NCBI RefSeq assembly: GCF_000255135.1
Contig: NC_016751.1
Coordinates: 62,001-126,000, forward strand
Origin: Marinitoga piezophila KA3
GTDB taxonomy: Bacteria; Thermotogota; Thermotogae; Petrotogales; Petrotogaceae
DNA length: 64,000 nucleotides
Reading direction: 5' to 3'
Shown: one piece after another, positions 26,632-37,249 of the stretch
Layout: each line of letters begins with the position of its first letter
How positions within the stretch are numbered: position 1 is the first letter of the stretch
The notes under the pieces: model-generated
What the model was told of the DNA's origin: nothing
Database searches by the model: none
The model's input: only the letters and a program-made list of their open reading frames with translations
Translations under genes and position numbers: made by a program

Positions 26632-29316
26632 ATGAGTAATTTATATCTTATAGATGGAAGCGGAGTAGCATATAGAGCATTTTTTGCATTGGATCAGGAA
26701 TTGCAAACATCAACAGGAATTCCAACTAATGCAATCTATGGTGTTACCAAAATGCTTATAAAAATCTTAAAAAAATATATAAAAACAAATGAAGATGCAG
26801 TTATTTTCGTAATGGATAAAAAAACTGTAACCTATAGGCACAAATTATTAGAACAGTATAAAGCTAACAGACCTGAAACACCTAAAATATTCAAAGAGCA
26901 AATACCTTATATACTTGAAATGGTTAATGCACTTGGAATAAAGACAATTGCTGAAGAAGGTGTTGAGGCAGATGATGTTATAGCAACATTGGCTTTAAAA
27001 GGAAAGGAAAAATTTAAAAATATTTATATTCTTTCTTCCGATAAAGATTTAATGCAGTTAATAGATGAGAAAATAAAAATGTTAAGAATTGGCAGAGGTA
27101 TTACCGATTTAATAGAATATGATATAGAAAAAGTTAAAGAGAGATATGGATTTGAACCTAAAAAAATTCAAGATTTTCTTGCATTAACTGGAGACACTGC
27201 GGATAATATTCCTGGTGTAAAAGGAATTGGAGAAAAAACGGCTACAAAGCTTATAAAAGAGTATGGGACTCTTGAAGAAATATATAAAAATGTTAGAAAT
27301 ACAACTAAATCCATACAGAAAAAATTAACAGAAGGAAAAGATATGGCATTTTTAAGTAAAAAATTGGTTCAATTAATTACAGATGTTGAGTTGGATATAA
27401 ATTGGGAAGATTATATATATAGGGGTTATACAGAGGAACTTGAGAAATTATTAAATGAATTTGAATTTAAATCAATAATTAGAGAATTAGGATTAAAGGA
27501 AGAAAAAAAAGTAATAGTCTCACCTGAAATCCCGGAATTTGAAGATCTATCTAAAAAGGGAAAATATCATTTAATAAGTCCTGATAAAATCGATGAAATA
27601 ATATCGAAAATAAAGGATGCAAATCCTGTATCATTTGATTTAGAGACAACCGCAGTAGATCCGTATCGTGCAGAAATTCTTGGCATAGCTTTATCTACAG
27701 AACCAGGGATAGGGTATTACATCGATATATCAAAACTTGAAAAAAAAGAAAAACTTGAAATATTAAAAAAAATATGGTTAATTCTCAAAGAAAAAGATTT
27801 AATTGGACAAAATCTTAAATACGATTTATCAATAATGAAGGTTAATGGGTTTGAGATAAAGAATCCTTATTTTGATACAATGATTGCTGCATATCTTGTT
27901 TTTCCAGATTCTCGACGATTCAATATGGATGATTTAGCTAAAAAATATCTCGATTATGAAACAATAAAATATGATGATATAGTAAAAAAAGATACCTTAT
28001 TTGCCAATACATTAAAAGATGTAGATCCTGAAAAGGTTGCGGAATATTCAGGTGAAGATGCAGATATAACTTTACGTCTTTTTTATGTATTAAAACCTCG
28101 AATCTATGAATTTCAACTTGAAAAGGTAATGGAAGAAATAGAAAATCCCCTAATTCCTGTTCTAGCCAAAATGGAATTAAATGGAGTTTTCTTTGATATT
28201 CCATATTTGAAAGAGCTTGAAAAAGAGTATAAAAATATTACCAAAAATATTTTAAATGAAATTCAGGAAATTGCAGGATATAGTGTTAATCCAAATTCTC
28301 CAAAACAAATCCGTGAATTGTTATTTGAAAAACTTGGAATAAAGCCGAAAAAGAAAACAAAAGGCGGTCAATATTCAACAAATGCACAGGTTCTGGAAGA
28401 GTTGAAAAATGAACATCCTGTAATTAAGCTTATATTAGAATATAGAAAATACCAAAAGCTTTTATCAACATATATTCAAGCAATACCAAAATTAGTAAAT
28501 CCAGTAACGGGAAGAGTTCATACATCATTTAATCAAACAGGGGCAGCCACGGGAAGATTAAGCAGCAGTGATCCAAATCTACAAAATCTACCAATTAGAG
28601 AAGTGGAAGGGGAAAAGATAAGAAAAGCTGTCAAAGCTGAAAAAGAAAATTATGTTTTAATGAGTGCGGATTACTCTCAAATAGAATTACGTGTTTTAGC
28701 TCATATGAGTCAGGATCCAATTTTAATAGATTCATTCAATAAAAACCTTGATATTCATAAAATTACAGCAGCGAAATTGTTTGATGTTCCTGAAGAAAAT
28801 GTTGATAATAAAATGAGGCAAATTGGAAAAATGATAAACTTTTCTATAATATATGGTGTTTCCTCATATGGTTTAGCTGAAAGAACAGGGATTTCTATAG
28901 AAGAAGCAGGAATATTCATAAAAAAGTATTTTGAGCTATATAAGAATGTAGAAAAATATCAGAAAGAAATATTATCCAATTTAAATAAAAATGGATATGT
29001 CGAAACATTATTTGGAAGAAAAAGATTTTTAAGTAAGTTGAATCTTAACAAAAATGATTTAAGAAGAATTGCAGTAAATACTCCAATTCAAGGAACAGCG
29101 TCAGATATTATGAAATTGGCAATGATAAAATTAGATAAAGTTTTGCCAGAATATGCTAAGATGATTCTTCAGGTTCATGATGAAATTGTAATAGAATTAC
29201 CTGAAGATAGGATTGAAGAAGTTAGTTTAATTGTAAAGGAAACTATGGAAAATGCTGTTAAGTTAGATGTGCCTCTAAAAGTGGATATTGCAGTATCCGA
29301 AAGGTGGTCAAAGTGA
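26632..29316 (+). CDS. polA: DNA polymerase I
   Basis: 894 aa, family A, with all three domains. 5'-nuclease (about 1-290; LYLIDGSGVAYRAFFAL, EADDVIATLA, GDTADNIPGVKGIG). 3'-5' exonuclease (about 310-490) with Asp and Glu in SFDLETTAVD and later DADITLRL, so proofreading appears active. The polymerase domain has DYSQIELRVLAHMSQD, motif B RQIGKMINFSIIYGVS and motif C QVHDEIVIE. Used in Okazaki fragment maturation and repair. The Shine-Dalgarno is weak and lies in the end of the small upstream gene. Confidence 0.97.
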   Translation: MSNLYLIDGSGVAYRAFFALDQELQTSTGIPTNAIYGVTKMLIKILKKYIKTNEDAVIFVMDKKTVTYRHKLLEQYKANRPETPKIFKEQIPYILEMVNALGIKTIAEEGVEADDVIATLALKGKEKFKNIYILSSDKDLMQLIDEKIKMLRIGRGITDLIEYDIEKVKERYGFEPKKIQDFLALTGDTADNIPGVKGIGEKTATKLIKEYGTLEEIYKNVRNTTKSIQKKLTEGKDMAFLSKKLVQLITDVELDINWEDYIYRGYTEELEKLLNEFEFKSIIRELGLKEEKKVIVSPEIPEFEDLSKKGKYHLISPDKIDEIISKIKDANPVSFDLETTAVDPYRAEILGIALSTEPGIGYYIDISKLEKKEKLEILKKIWLILKEKDLIGQNLKYDLSIMKVNGFEIKNPYFDTMIAAYLVFPDSRRFNMDDLAKKYLDYETIKYDDIVKKDTLFANTLKDVDPEKVAEYSGEDADITLRLFYVLKPRIYEFQLEKVMEEIENPLIPVLAKMELNGVFFDIPYLKELEKEYKNITKNILNEIQEIAGYSVNPNSPKQIRELLFEKLGIKPKKKTKGGQYSTNAQVLEELKNEHPVIKLILEYRKYQKLLSTYIQAIPKLVNPVTGRVHTSFNQTGAATGRLSSSDPNLQNLPIREVEGEKIRKAVKAEKENYVLMSADYSQIELRVLAHMSQDPILIDSFNKNLDIHKITAAKLFDVPEENVDNKMRQIGKMINFSIIYGVSSYGLAERTGISIEEAGIFIKKYFELYKNVEKYQKEILSNLNKNGYVETLFGRKRFLSKLNLNKNDLRRIAVNTPIQGTASDIMKLAMIKLDKVLPEYAKMILQVHDEIVIELPEDRIEEVSLIVKETMENAVKLDVPLKVDIAVSERWSK

Positions 29317-29326
29317 GGCGATTATA

Positions 29327-30022
29327 GTGAGAAAATTAATAGTATTATTATGTATACTTTTATTAAGTATTTCTTTATTCGCATATACAAAGATAAATTT
29401 TAGTTTTTTAATTACTATTGGAAGTACTGGAACCAGTTATGAAAACACAGTAAAAATAAAATATATAGAAGATTCTATTATCTCCACAGTTACTTTTTTA
29501 TTAAGTAAATATCCAGAAGAAGTTATAATAGACGGGGAAAAGATTAGAGTATATTCTCCTGAACAAAAATTTATAGTTCCTTCTGGTAAAAATAAAATAA
29601 TATATCATGAAAAAGAATATGAGTTCTATTTTAATAAAGAAAACATTCAAATATCTTTTGAGAAAGAAATTCAGCCAAGAGTGATTATTCATAAATATAC
29701 AAAAGAAATATCTCCAAATAATGACTGGTATAATGATGATTTAGAAATAATCCTGTATTCCAATACTAAAGCGAGTTTGAAAATAGGATTTTTAAATATA
29801 ATAAAACAAATTAATCCAGGAAAAAATGTTATATATATAAATTTGAAAGAATTAAAAGATGGGTTATATAATTTACCATTAACTATTTTTAATGGAGAAG
29901 GTATTCAAACTAAGAAAATAAATATAAAAATTGATAGAACTAAAAAAACATTGACTAAATATATAGTAATTTCAATATTTACAGCAGTTATAAGTATAAT
30001 AATACTCAATTCAATAAAATAA
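29327..30022 (+). CDS. Exported, probably membrane-anchored protein of unknown function
   Basis: About 231 aa. GTG 29327 gives a standard signal peptide (MRKLIVLLCILLLSISLFA); the frame is open further back to 29288 but that would lie inside polA without a good ribosome site. The mature part is beta-rich and contains PNNDWYNDDLEIILYSN, reminiscent of bacterial Ig-like or FlgD-type modules. A C-terminal hydrophobic helix YIVISIFTAVISIIILN probably anchors it. No family assigned. It overlaps no gene and ends before a weak terminator. Confidence 0.65.
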   Translation: MRKLIVLLCILLLSISLFAYTKINFSFLITIGSTGTSYENTVKIKYIEDSIISTVTFLLSKYPEEVIIDGEKIRVYSPEQKFIVPSGKNKIIYHEKEYEFYFNKENIQISFEKEIQPRVIIHKYTKEISPNNDWYNDDLEIILYSNTKASLKIGFLNIIKQINPGKNVIYINLKELKDGLYNLPLTIFNGEGIQTKKINIKIDRTKKTLTKYIVISIFTAVISIIILNSIK

Positions 30023-30028
30023 TCAATA

Positions 30029-30060
30029 TAAAGGGCTATTTATCTATAAGCCCTTTATAT
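30029..30060 (+). terminator. Probable terminator upstream of rho
   Basis: AAAGGGCT / AGCCCTTT stem with an 11-base loop and T-rich but broken downstream tract (ATATCTTTATAG). Weaker than the other terminators here. Confidence 0.6.
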
Positions 30061-30070
30061 CTTTATAGTA

Positions 30071-30079
30071 TGTTATAAT
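30071..30079 (+). promoter_or_regulatory. Extended -10 promoter, distal, for rho
   Basis: TGTTATAAT, 131 bases before the rho ATG. Confidence 0.6.
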
Positions 30080-30124
30080 AACTAAGGAAATTATTTATAT
30101 TTTTGAAAATAAAATGTTTTATTA

Positions 30125-30133
30125 TGATATAAT
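30125..30133 (+). promoter_or_regulatory. Extended -10 promoter, proximal, for rho
   Basis: TGATATAAT, 77 bases before the rho ATG. Downstream the leader holds the palindrome CGAAGCTTCG and three TTCAAAA repeats, possibly part of rho autoregulation. Confidence 0.6.
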
Positions 30134-30210
30134 TAAATGTTATATTCTTTCAAAACTCTCCATCGAAGCTTCGGTAGAAACTTCAAAAATCTTTCAAAAG
30201 AGGTGTGAAA

Positions 30211-31530
30211 ATGAGTGAAAACAATAAAGAGGCATCAAAGCAAAAAGATGAAATTATCCCTGTCGAAATAGATATGGGGAAACTTAATCAAATGAGCCGG
30301 AGACAATTATACAATCTTGCAAGAAAATACGGAATTGAAAATTATTCCACTCTTACAGATCACGAATTAAAGTTTAAAATTTTGAGCAAACAAACGGAAT
30401 CTTTCGGATATTTCTTCCACGAAGGAATCCTTGAAATTCTTCCAGATGGATATGGATTTTTAAGAAATACCCATAATTCTTTGCTTACAGGGAATGACGA
30501 TGTATATGTTTCACAATCGCAAATTAGAAGATTTAACCTTTCTACAGGTGATGTAGTTGCAGGTCAGGTTAGGCCTCCAAAAGAAGGAGAAAAATTCTTT
30601 GCATTATTACGTGTTGAAGCTGTAAACTACCAGGATCCTGAAACAGCAAAAGATAGGGTTTCATTTGAGAATTTAACACCAGTTTATCCAAATGAACGAT
30701 TGATATTAGAATATGAAAATGGTCCTTTAAGTTCCAGAATAATAGATATTTTTTCACCAATTGGTAAAGGTCAAAGGGGATTAATTGTTGCACCACCTAA
30801 GGCAGGTAAAACAACATTATTAAAAGATATGGCTAATTCAATTGCTAAAAATAATCCGGAAACCAAAAGGATAGTTTTATTAATAGATGAGAGACCTGAA
30901 GAAGTAACAGATATTAGAGAAACGGTTGATGCAGAAGTAATAGCTGCACCTTTTGATATGGATCCGCAAAACCAAATAAAAGTTGCAGAAATGACATTAA
31001 ATATGGCAAAAAGGCTCGTTGAATTTGGACATGATGTAATAATCTTAATGGATTCATTAACAAGATTGGCCAGAGCATATAATTTGTATGTTCCCCCAAG
31101 CGGAAAATTATTAAGCGGTGGTGTTGATCCATCGGCATTAACCTTTCCTAAAAAATTCTTTGGAGCAGCTAGAAGAATTAGAGAAGGCGGAAGTTTAACA
31201 ATAATTGCAACGGCCTTAGTTGAAACAGGTTCAAAAATGGATGAGGTAATATTTGAAGAATTTAAGGGAACAGGAAATATGGAATTGATTCTATCAAGAG
31301 AATTAGCAAATAAACGAATATTCCCGTCTATAGACATAAAGCTTTCAGGAACAAGAAAAGAAGAATTATTATTCTCAAAAGAAGAATTAAAATATTCATG
31401 GATTTTAAGAAATTGGCTAAATAACCTTACTAAAGAAGAAGCAATAATGGAGATATTCAGATTAATGAGAAAGTATGAAACAAATAAAAAAATGTTCAAA
31501 GAAATTGAAAAGCAAAAATTTATAAATTAG
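30211..31530 (+). CDS. rho: Transcription termination factor Rho
   Basis: 439 aa. N-terminal RNA-binding region with EGILEILPDGYGFLRN, the hallmark of the primary RNA site; P-loop VAPPKAGKTTLL (catalytic Lys about 200); Walker B VIILMDSLTRLARAYN; Q-loop region LSGGVDPSALTFPKKFFGAARRI; and the ADP-proximal TALVETGSKMDEVIFEEFKGTGNMEL. Hexameric RNA helicase ending untranslated transcripts. A GTG six bases upstream is in frame, but AAGAGGTG would then overlap the start; ATG 30211 is chosen. Confidence 0.96.
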   Translation: MSENNKEASKQKDEIIPVEIDMGKLNQMSRRQLYNLARKYGIENYSTLTDHELKFKILSKQTESFGYFFHEGILEILPDGYGFLRNTHNSLLTGNDDVYVSQSQIRRFNLSTGDVVAGQVRPPKEGEKFFALLRVEAVNYQDPETAKDRVSFENLTPVYPNERLILEYENGPLSSRIIDIFSPIGKGQRGLIVAPPKAGKTTLLKDMANSIAKNNPETKRIVLLIDERPEEVTDIRETVDAEVIAAPFDMDPQNQIKVAEMTLNMAKRLVEFGHDVIILMDSLTRLARAYNLYVPPSGKLLSGGVDPSALTFPKKFFGAARRIREGGSLTIIATALVETGSKMDEVIFEEFKGTGNMELILSRELANKRIFPSIDIKLSGTRKEELLFSKEELKYSWILRNWLNNLTKEEAIMEIFRLMRKYETNKKMFKEIEKQKFIN

Positions 31531-31551
31531 TTTAATTTCAGGGGGGATAAT

Positions 31552-32295
31552 ATGTATTTAAAGAGATTTATAAAGGATTCTAAGCCAAAAGCTACATTTG
31601 TTATTGTACATGGACTTGGAGAACATTCAGGAAGGTATAAACCATTTATAGAAATGTTGTTAGAAAGAAATTTTCAGGTAATTACATTTGATTTACCGGG
31701 TCATGGTTTAAGCGAAGGTAAAAGAGGGCATATAAAGGATTTTTATAAAATTTATGAATATATAGAAGAAATAACACCTGATAAATTTATATTATTTGGA
31801 CATAGCTTAGGAGGGCTTATATCTTTAAGATATGCAGAAGTTTCAGAGAAAAAACCAGAAAAATTAATATTATCTTCACCTGCAGTTGGGAAATTATATA
31901 ATTCTTTTCATAAAATTTTATTATCAACAGTAGGTATTTTTGGAAGTTTAACAATAAGTAACGGAATATCTCCATCAGCATTATGTTATAGCGAAGAAGC
32001 AGTTGAAAAATATATAAATGATCCGTTAGTACACAATAGAATTTCAATGAAAACTGCCAAACAACTTTTTTCTGAAGCAGAAAAAGCCTTGAATAGTGCT
32101 GAAAAATTGGATATTCCAGTATTACTTCAATATGGTGAAGAAGATAAAATTGTGAATATCAATGAGCTTGAAAAATTATCTCAAAAAATAAATACCTTAT
32201 ACTTAAAAAAACATAAATATGCCAAACATGAAGTATTTAATGAACCAAAATACAAAGATAAATTTTATGAAGCCATCTTTGAATTTATTGAATAA
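31552..32295 (+). CDS. Monoacylglycerol lipase-like alpha/beta hydrolase
   Basis: 247 aa. Oxyanion-region VHGLGEHSGRYKPF, nucleophile elbow GHSLGG (S85), acidic residue in YGEEDKIVN and a C-terminal His in YAKHEVFNEPK make a complete catalytic triad. Serine aquaporin-like (hydrolase 4) family members cleave monoglycerides or lysophospholipids. No signal peptide. ATG follows AGGGGGG. Real substrate unknown. Confidence 0.88.
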   Translation: MYLKRFIKDSKPKATFVIVHGLGEHSGRYKPFIEMLLERNFQVITFDLPGHGLSEGKRGHIKDFYKIYEYIEEITPDKFILFGHSLGGLISLRYAEVSEKKPEKLILSSPAVGKLYNSFHKILLSTVGIFGSLTISNGISPSALCYSEEAVEKYINDPLVHNRISMKTAKQLFSEAEKALNSAEKLDIPVLLQYGEEDKIVNINELEKLSQKINTLYLKKHKYAKHEVFNEPKYKDKFYEAIFEFIE

Positions 32296-32328
32296 AAAAT
32301 ATTAAAAAAATTTTTGGGGGGAGATAAT

Positions 32329-34533
32329 ATGAAAATAAAATCCAAAATATTGATTTTGACATTTTCTTTGTTGTTTATATCATTTCTGGTATTTTTTATG
32401 ATAAGTTTAACGCAATCTCAGGATTCCTTAAAAAAGAGTTTTGTTAATAAATTAATAGTAGCCCGGGACTCAAAAATAATGTTGTTACAAAAGACATTGA
32501 TGGAAGTTTCAAATGATTTAGATTACTTTAGCGATATGAATGCTATAGTTGAAAATTTAAAAGGATTTTATGACGAAGAAGATTTTTATAAAAGCTTAGA
32601 TGACTTTGATACATTATTAAAAGATTTAAAACTTATATATTATGAGAATAATCCTTATAAAGAAAAAGAAAAACTTGACAATTTCTTTTATGATGACAAT
32701 TTTGATCAAAATAAAATATCCTCAGATGTTTTAGATGAAGTATATCAATATAATTCAGTTCATGAGAAAATAAATCCATTGTTGAGAAAATTGATAAATA
32801 CTAAAAATTTATATTATGATATTTATTACATATCTTCAGATGGATACGTACTATATTCCGTTAAGAAAAACGATGATTTTGCAGAAAGTATTAATTCGTC
32901 AAAATTAAAAAATACCAGTTTGGCGAAGATATATAAAATTTTAAGTGAAGATAAAGAAAATAAAGTTCATTTTTCAGATATCGAAGAATATAATATAGGC
33001 GACAGCAAATATGCTTTTTTTGCCGGTAAGAAATTAATATATGACAATCAAAACATAGGTTATTTAATAATTAGATTAAATGTGGAAAATTTTGAAAAAA
33101 TCTTTATGGATAGAAGTGGAATGGGGAAAACTGGAATTACATACATAGTAGGTAAAGATAAAATAATGAGAAGTAATTTGCCAGACAAAAATACATTATT
33201 AAAACAAAAAGTTGATACAGACTATATTGTAGAAGCTTTAAAAGGAAATTCTGGATGGGAGATTTCTAAAAACATAAACAATGAAGATGTGATTGTAGCC
33301 TATTCATTGTTTAATTTTAAAGATATAAACTGGATATTTGTGGCAGAAGTTTCATTAAAAGAGGCTTATGAAGATTCAGTTAAAATCAGAAATATATTAT
33401 CTATAACCTCTGTAATTATATTAATAATTTCAATAGTCATATCAATATTCTTTTCACAAAAAATATCAAGTCCACTAATTGAATTGAGTAAAAAAGTTGA
33501 TAAATTTGCACTTGGCGACTTTACAGTAGATTTTAAAGTAAAAAGTAAAGATGAAACAGCATTAATAGCAAAATCATTGCAAAATATGGCAAATAATCTT
33601 AAAGATACAATAAAATGGATACTAATAGCAGGAGATAAGATTGAAAATTCAGCAGAAACACTAACGGAAATATCAAACAAAACAATGCGAGCAAATGAAG
33701 AATCATTATCAAAAGCCATGGATATAGAAGAAAATGCTGAAAATGCAGCATCATATACAGAAATGCTAACTACAGGTGTAAATGAAGTTTCAATTGCTGC
33801 TCAAAAGGTTTCAAGCGATACATCAGAAATATCAAAAGAAGTAAATGAAGCTACAGAAATAACTGAAAAAGGTGAAAAATCAATAATTCAAATTAATGAA
33901 ATAATACAAAAAGCAGTAGAAAAATCAACTGAAACAGAAAAAGCAGTTGAAACCTTATCAGAAAAAGCTGAAAATATTGGTGAAATTGTTGATACAATAA
34001 CAACAATTACAGAACAGACCAATTTACTTGCATTAAATGCAGCAATAGAGGCGGCAAGGGCTGGAGAAGCCGGGAAAGGATTTGCTGTAGTTGCAGATGA
34101 AATAAGAAAATTAGCAGAAGAAAGTAAAAATGCAACAGAAGAAATTGCTAAAATCTTAACAGAAATAAAAAATGGTACGATTCAGGCAAATAAAGCTACA
34201 GAGGAAACTGTAGAAGTAATAAATGAAGTTGAAAATCAGGCTAATGATGTAAAAGAAAAATTTGGAGTAATCCTTGAAAAAATAGAAAATATAAATAAAC
34301 GAGTCGAAGGGTTAACCTCAAGTGCTGAAGAGCAAAGTGCTTCAACAGAAGAGATGGCGGCAGCAGCTGAAAAAACTTCACAAATGGTAAATCAAATTTC
34401 TGAAGAAATATCCGAAATAACAAGAGATATCCAGATAGAAAGCGAAGAAATAAGCAATGTAAATGAAAAAGCAGAAGAATTAAAAAAATTAGTAGAAGAG
34501 TTGAACAATAAATTGGATAATTTCAAAATATAA
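32329..34533 (+). CDS. Methyl-accepting chemotaxis protein
   Basis: 734 aa. TM1 at about 5-27, a large extracellular Cache-type sensor domain (about 30-355), TM2 at about 363-383, HAMP (about 385-440) and a long cytoplasmic signalling helix hairpin whose tip [21 protein letters not shown] is intact. Sends sensory signals to CheA/CheW. The frame opens at 32314 but ATG 32329 follows GGGGGGAG. No other chemotaxis gene nearby. Ligand unknown. Confidence 0.93.
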   Translation: MKIKSKILILTFSLLFISFLVFFMISLTQSQDSLKKSFVNKLIVARDSKIMLLQKTLMEVSNDLDYFSDMNAIVENLKGFYDEEDFYKSLDDFDTLLKDLKLIYYENNPYKEKEKLDNFFYDDNFDQNKISSDVLDEVYQYNSVHEKINPLLRKLINTKNLYYDIYYISSDGYVLYSVKKNDDFAESINSSKLKNTSLAKIYKILSEDKENKVHFSDIEEYNIGDSKYAFFAGKKLIYDNQNIGYLIIRLNVENFEKIFMDRSGMGKTGITYIVGKDKIMRSNLPDKNTLLKQKVDTDYIVEALKGNSGWEISKNINNEDVIVAYSLFNFKDINWIFVAEVSLKEAYEDSVKIRNILSITSVIILIISIVISIFFSQKISSPLIELSKKVDKFALGDFTVDFKVKSKDETALIAKSLQNMANNLKDTIKWILIAGDKIENSAETLTEISNKTMRANEESLSKAMDIEENAENAASYTEMLTTGVNEVSIAAQKVSSDTSEISKEVNEATEITEKGEKSIIQINEIIQKAVEKSTETEKAVETLSEKAENIGEIVDTITTITEQTNLLALNAAIEAARAGEAGKGFAVVADEIRKLAEESKNATEEIAKILTEIKNGTIQANKATEETVEVINEVENQANDVKEKFGVILEKIENINKRVEGLTSSAEEQSASTEEMAAAAEKTSQMVNQISEEISEITRDIQIESEEISNVNEKAEELKKLVEELNNKLDNFKI

Positions 34534-34557
34534 TGTCAATAGTATAGAGGTGAAAAA

Positions 34558-35829
34558 ATGAAAAAAATATTAAAAAATGCATATGTGTTAATGAGTGCGG
34601 ATGCAGAAATAAAAAAAATGGACATTTTAATTGAAAATGGAATTATAATAGAAATTGAAGAAAATATAGAAAATGAAGACAATACTGTGGAATTAATAGA
34701 TTTAAAAGATAAACTCATACTTCCTGGATTTATAAATACACATACACATCTTGCAATGAGTTTGTTCAGAGGAATAGGTGATGATTTAACCTTAAAAGAA
34801 TGGCTGTTTGACGTTATGTTTCCTCGAGAAGAATTATTAACAGATGAACTCACATATTATGGTTCTTTAATATCAACAATGGAAATGTTATCCAAAGGAA
34901 CAACAACAATTGTAGATATGTATTTATTTATGAATGGAACAGCAGAAGCAGTAAAGGATTTAGGAGTAAGAGCGTATTTAACAAGAGGATTGGGATATGA
35001 TAATGATGAAGGATGGAAAAGAAGAATAGATGAAACAATAGAGCTATTTGAAAAATATCATAACAAATATAATATAAAAGTGGGATTTGGACCACATGCT
35101 CCATATACATGTCCAATGAATAAACTTGAAGAAATAGCTGAATTAACGGAAAAATACGATACGTTTGCTACAATCCATTTATATGAGGCGAAACATGAAA
35201 GGGATATGTATTCCTTTGAAGACTTAGAAAAAACTGGATTATTTAAAAATAACGTAATTGCTGCACATTGTGTTCATGTAGACGATAAAGATATGAAAAT
35301 TCTGGCAAGAAACGAGATAACAGTTGCGCATAACCCTTCAAGTAATTTAAAGTTAGGTAATGGAATTGCTCCTATAATAAAAATGCTGGAACATGAAATC
35401 AATGTAACTCTTGGAACAGATGGGGCAGCAAGTAATAATACTTTAAATCTCTGGGAAGAAATGAGATTAGCAGCATTATTACAAAAATCATATGGTCCTG
35501 AAAAGTTTAAAACAGAAGAAGCATTAAGAATGGTATGGGAAAATGGAGGATATGCACTAAACGAAAAAATTGGAAGAATAGAAGAAGGTTACAAAGCGGA
35601 TTTTGCAGTTATTGATATAAATAACATAGAATTCTATCCTGTAGATTTAAATAGATTAAAATCTCATATAGTATATTCAGCACCATCCAATAGAGTCTAT
35701 GCAACTATGGTAAATGGCGAATGGGTTTATTACAATGGTGAATTTCCAAAATTAAAAGAAAATAATTATTACGAAAAATTTCATGAATTATACACTAATC
35801 TCGAAAATAAAATTAAAGAAAAAGAATAA
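34558..35829 (+). CDS. mtaD: S-adenosylhomocysteine/5'-methylthioadenosine deaminase
   Basis: 423 aa amidohydrolase. Metal site: HTHLAMSLFRG (HxH), GFGPHAPYTC, AHCVHVDD and GTDGAASNNTLNLWEEM with the catalytic Asp. This matches the TM0936-type enzymes of Thermotoga that deaminate SAH and MTA to the inosine forms, part of methyl-cycle salvage. ATG follows GAGGTG. A chlorohydrolase-like or guanine-deaminase role is less likely from the motif set. Confidence 0.88.
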   Translation: MKKILKNAYVLMSADAEIKKMDILIENGIIIEIEENIENEDNTVELIDLKDKLILPGFINTHTHLAMSLFRGIGDDLTLKEWLFDVMFPREELLTDELTYYGSLISTMEMLSKGTTTIVDMYLFMNGTAEAVKDLGVRAYLTRGLGYDNDEGWKRRIDETIELFEKYHNKYNIKVGFGPHAPYTCPMNKLEEIAELTEKYDTFATIHLYEAKHERDMYSFEDLEKTGLFKNNVIAAHCVHVDDKDMKILARNEITVAHNPSSNLKLGNGIAPIIKMLEHEINVTLGTDGAASNNTLNLWEEMRLAALLQKSYGPEKFKTEEALRMVWENGGYALNEKIGRIEEGYKADFAVIDINNIEFYPVDLNRLKSHIVYSAPSNRVYATMVNGEWVYYNGEFPKLKENNYYEKFHELYTNLENKIKEKE

Positions 35830-35881
35830 ATAAACGTTTATAATATTAGAGAAACGAAAAGATAAAAAAGGAGCAGAGAAG

Positions 35882-36793
35882 GTGTTATACAATAAATTAA
35901 GTGATTACTTAAAAAAAAGATATGGAGAAAGAGTCCAGCGTTTACCTATAAACGCTGGTTTTACCTGTCCAAATAAAACCGGTGTAAGAGGAACTGGTGG
36001 ATGTATCTACTGTGAAGAAAGTGGGAGCGGGTTTGCAGCATTATCTCCTAAAACACCTATTGCAGAACAGATACAAATAATGATGAAAAGATATGAAGGT
36101 AGAGCAAACAAATTTATGGCATATTTTCAATCAAATACAAATACATATGCACCGGCACATGTTTTAAAAAAAATTTATGATTCGGCGTTAATAGATGAAA
36201 GAATAATAATTCTTGATATTTCAACACGACCTGATACAGTGCCAGACGATGTTTTGGATTTAATTGCATCGTATAAAGAAAAAATGGATGTTTATATAGA
36301 ATATGGACTTCAAAGCGTTAATATAAACACATTAAAAATTTTAAATAGAGGCCATTCACTTGCAGAGTTTATAGATGCTGTTAATAGAGCAAAACAAAGA
36401 AACCTTGAAGTGATAGTACATATGATAGTGGATTTGCCCTGGGATAGTGAAGAAGATATTATTGAAGGAGCAAAAATATTATCAGCATTAAAAGTAGATG
36501 GTGTAAAATTGCATTCCCTTTATATAACTGAAGATACTGTACTTGGAAAAATGTATAAAAATGGTGAAGTAAAGCCTTTAAGTTTAGAAGAATTTATTAA
36601 TAGAAATATATTATTTTTAGAATATCTTGATCCAGAAATTGTAATTCATCGTTTAGCAGCTGATCCACCAAGAGAAGGTGTTTTGCATGGGAATTGGGGA
36701 ATGTCCAAAATTAAAATAATAAATTTACTTGAAAAAGAAATGAAAAATAGAAATACCTATCAGGGAAGATTATTTAATTACTTAAATAGATAA
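35882..36793 (+). CDS. Radical SAM protein, TIGR01212/YhcC type
   Basis: 303 aa. N-terminal cluster region FTCPNKTG...GTGGCIYC, QSNTNTYAP, then DISTRPDTVPDDVLDL and GLQSVN, all typical of the YhcC family. The substrate is unknown; a role in RNA modification is suspected in the literature for relatives. Start is GTG 35882, preceded by AAAGGAGCAGAGAAG. Ends 11 bases before rnpB. Confidence 0.85.
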   Translation: MLYNKLSDYLKKRYGERVQRLPINAGFTCPNKTGVRGTGGCIYCEESGSGFAALSPKTPIAEQIQIMMKRYEGRANKFMAYFQSNTNTYAPAHVLKKIYDSALIDERIIILDISTRPDTVPDDVLDLIASYKEKMDVYIEYGLQSVNINTLKILNRGHSLAEFIDAVNRAKQRNLEVIVHMIVDLPWDSEEDIIEGAKILSALKVDGVKLHSLYITEDTVLGKMYKNGEVKPLSLEEFINRNILFLEYLDPEIVIHRLAADPPREGVLHGNWGMSKIKIINLLEKEMKNRNTYQGRLFNYLNR

Positions 36794-36804
36794 TATATTA
36801 TAAA

Positions 36805-37121
36805 GTGGGACGATCGGTCGCGTGGCAGCATACTCGCATGCCATGAGGAAAGTCCGGACTCTGAGGGCGGGATGCCGGTTAACTGCCGGGAGGAGTGATC
36901 CTCGGAAAGGGCCATAGAAACGAAAACCGCCGAATATGGCAAGGGTGGAAAGGTGAGGTAAGAGCTCACCGGCATCAGGGTAACCTGATGGCCTGGTAAC
37001 CCCCATCCTGAGCAAGGTCAAATAGGAAGGTTAAGCTTGCCCGGCTTGCCTTTTATGGCGCCTTCCAGGTAGACCGCTTAGATAAATGACCGACAAAACA
37101 GAATCCGGCTTACCGTCCCAC
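36805..37121 (+). ncRNA. rnpB: RNase P RNA, bacterial type A
   Basis: The P1 helix pairs GTGGGACG at the start with CGTCCCAC at the end (about 36805-37121). The universally conserved CR-I GAGGAAAGTCCGGACTC and the 3' CR-V ACAGAATCCGGCTTA are present, with AGGGTGGAAAGGTGAGGTAAGAGCTCACCGG in between (the P11-P12/J11-12 region; here split by description). GC content is far above the neighbours, as expected of a structured RNA in an AT-rich genome. It cuts the 5' leaders from pre-tRNA. The end stem followed by CTTTTTTTG may also terminate transcription. Confidence 0.97.
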
Positions 37122-37249
37122 TTTTTTTGTTAGCTAATCAAACTGTAAAAATTTTGTAATTTTTAAGTAAAATAAACGGTATAGAATATATTTGTAATTA
37201 TTTTAAATTTGTTTTTATTTGAAAATTTAACTATAAGGGGGATGTAATT

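Noticed and set aside
30771-31499. 242-codon - strand ORF opposite rho
   Set aside because: Shadow of rho; no start context and no homology.
36778-37021. - strand ORFs over rnpB
   Set aside because: They lie within the RNase P RNA; GC-rich RNA gene, not coding.
37125-37249. Promoter for rubrerythrin
   Set aside because: Only weak elements (TTGTAA and TATAGA with a 20-base spacer); not called.
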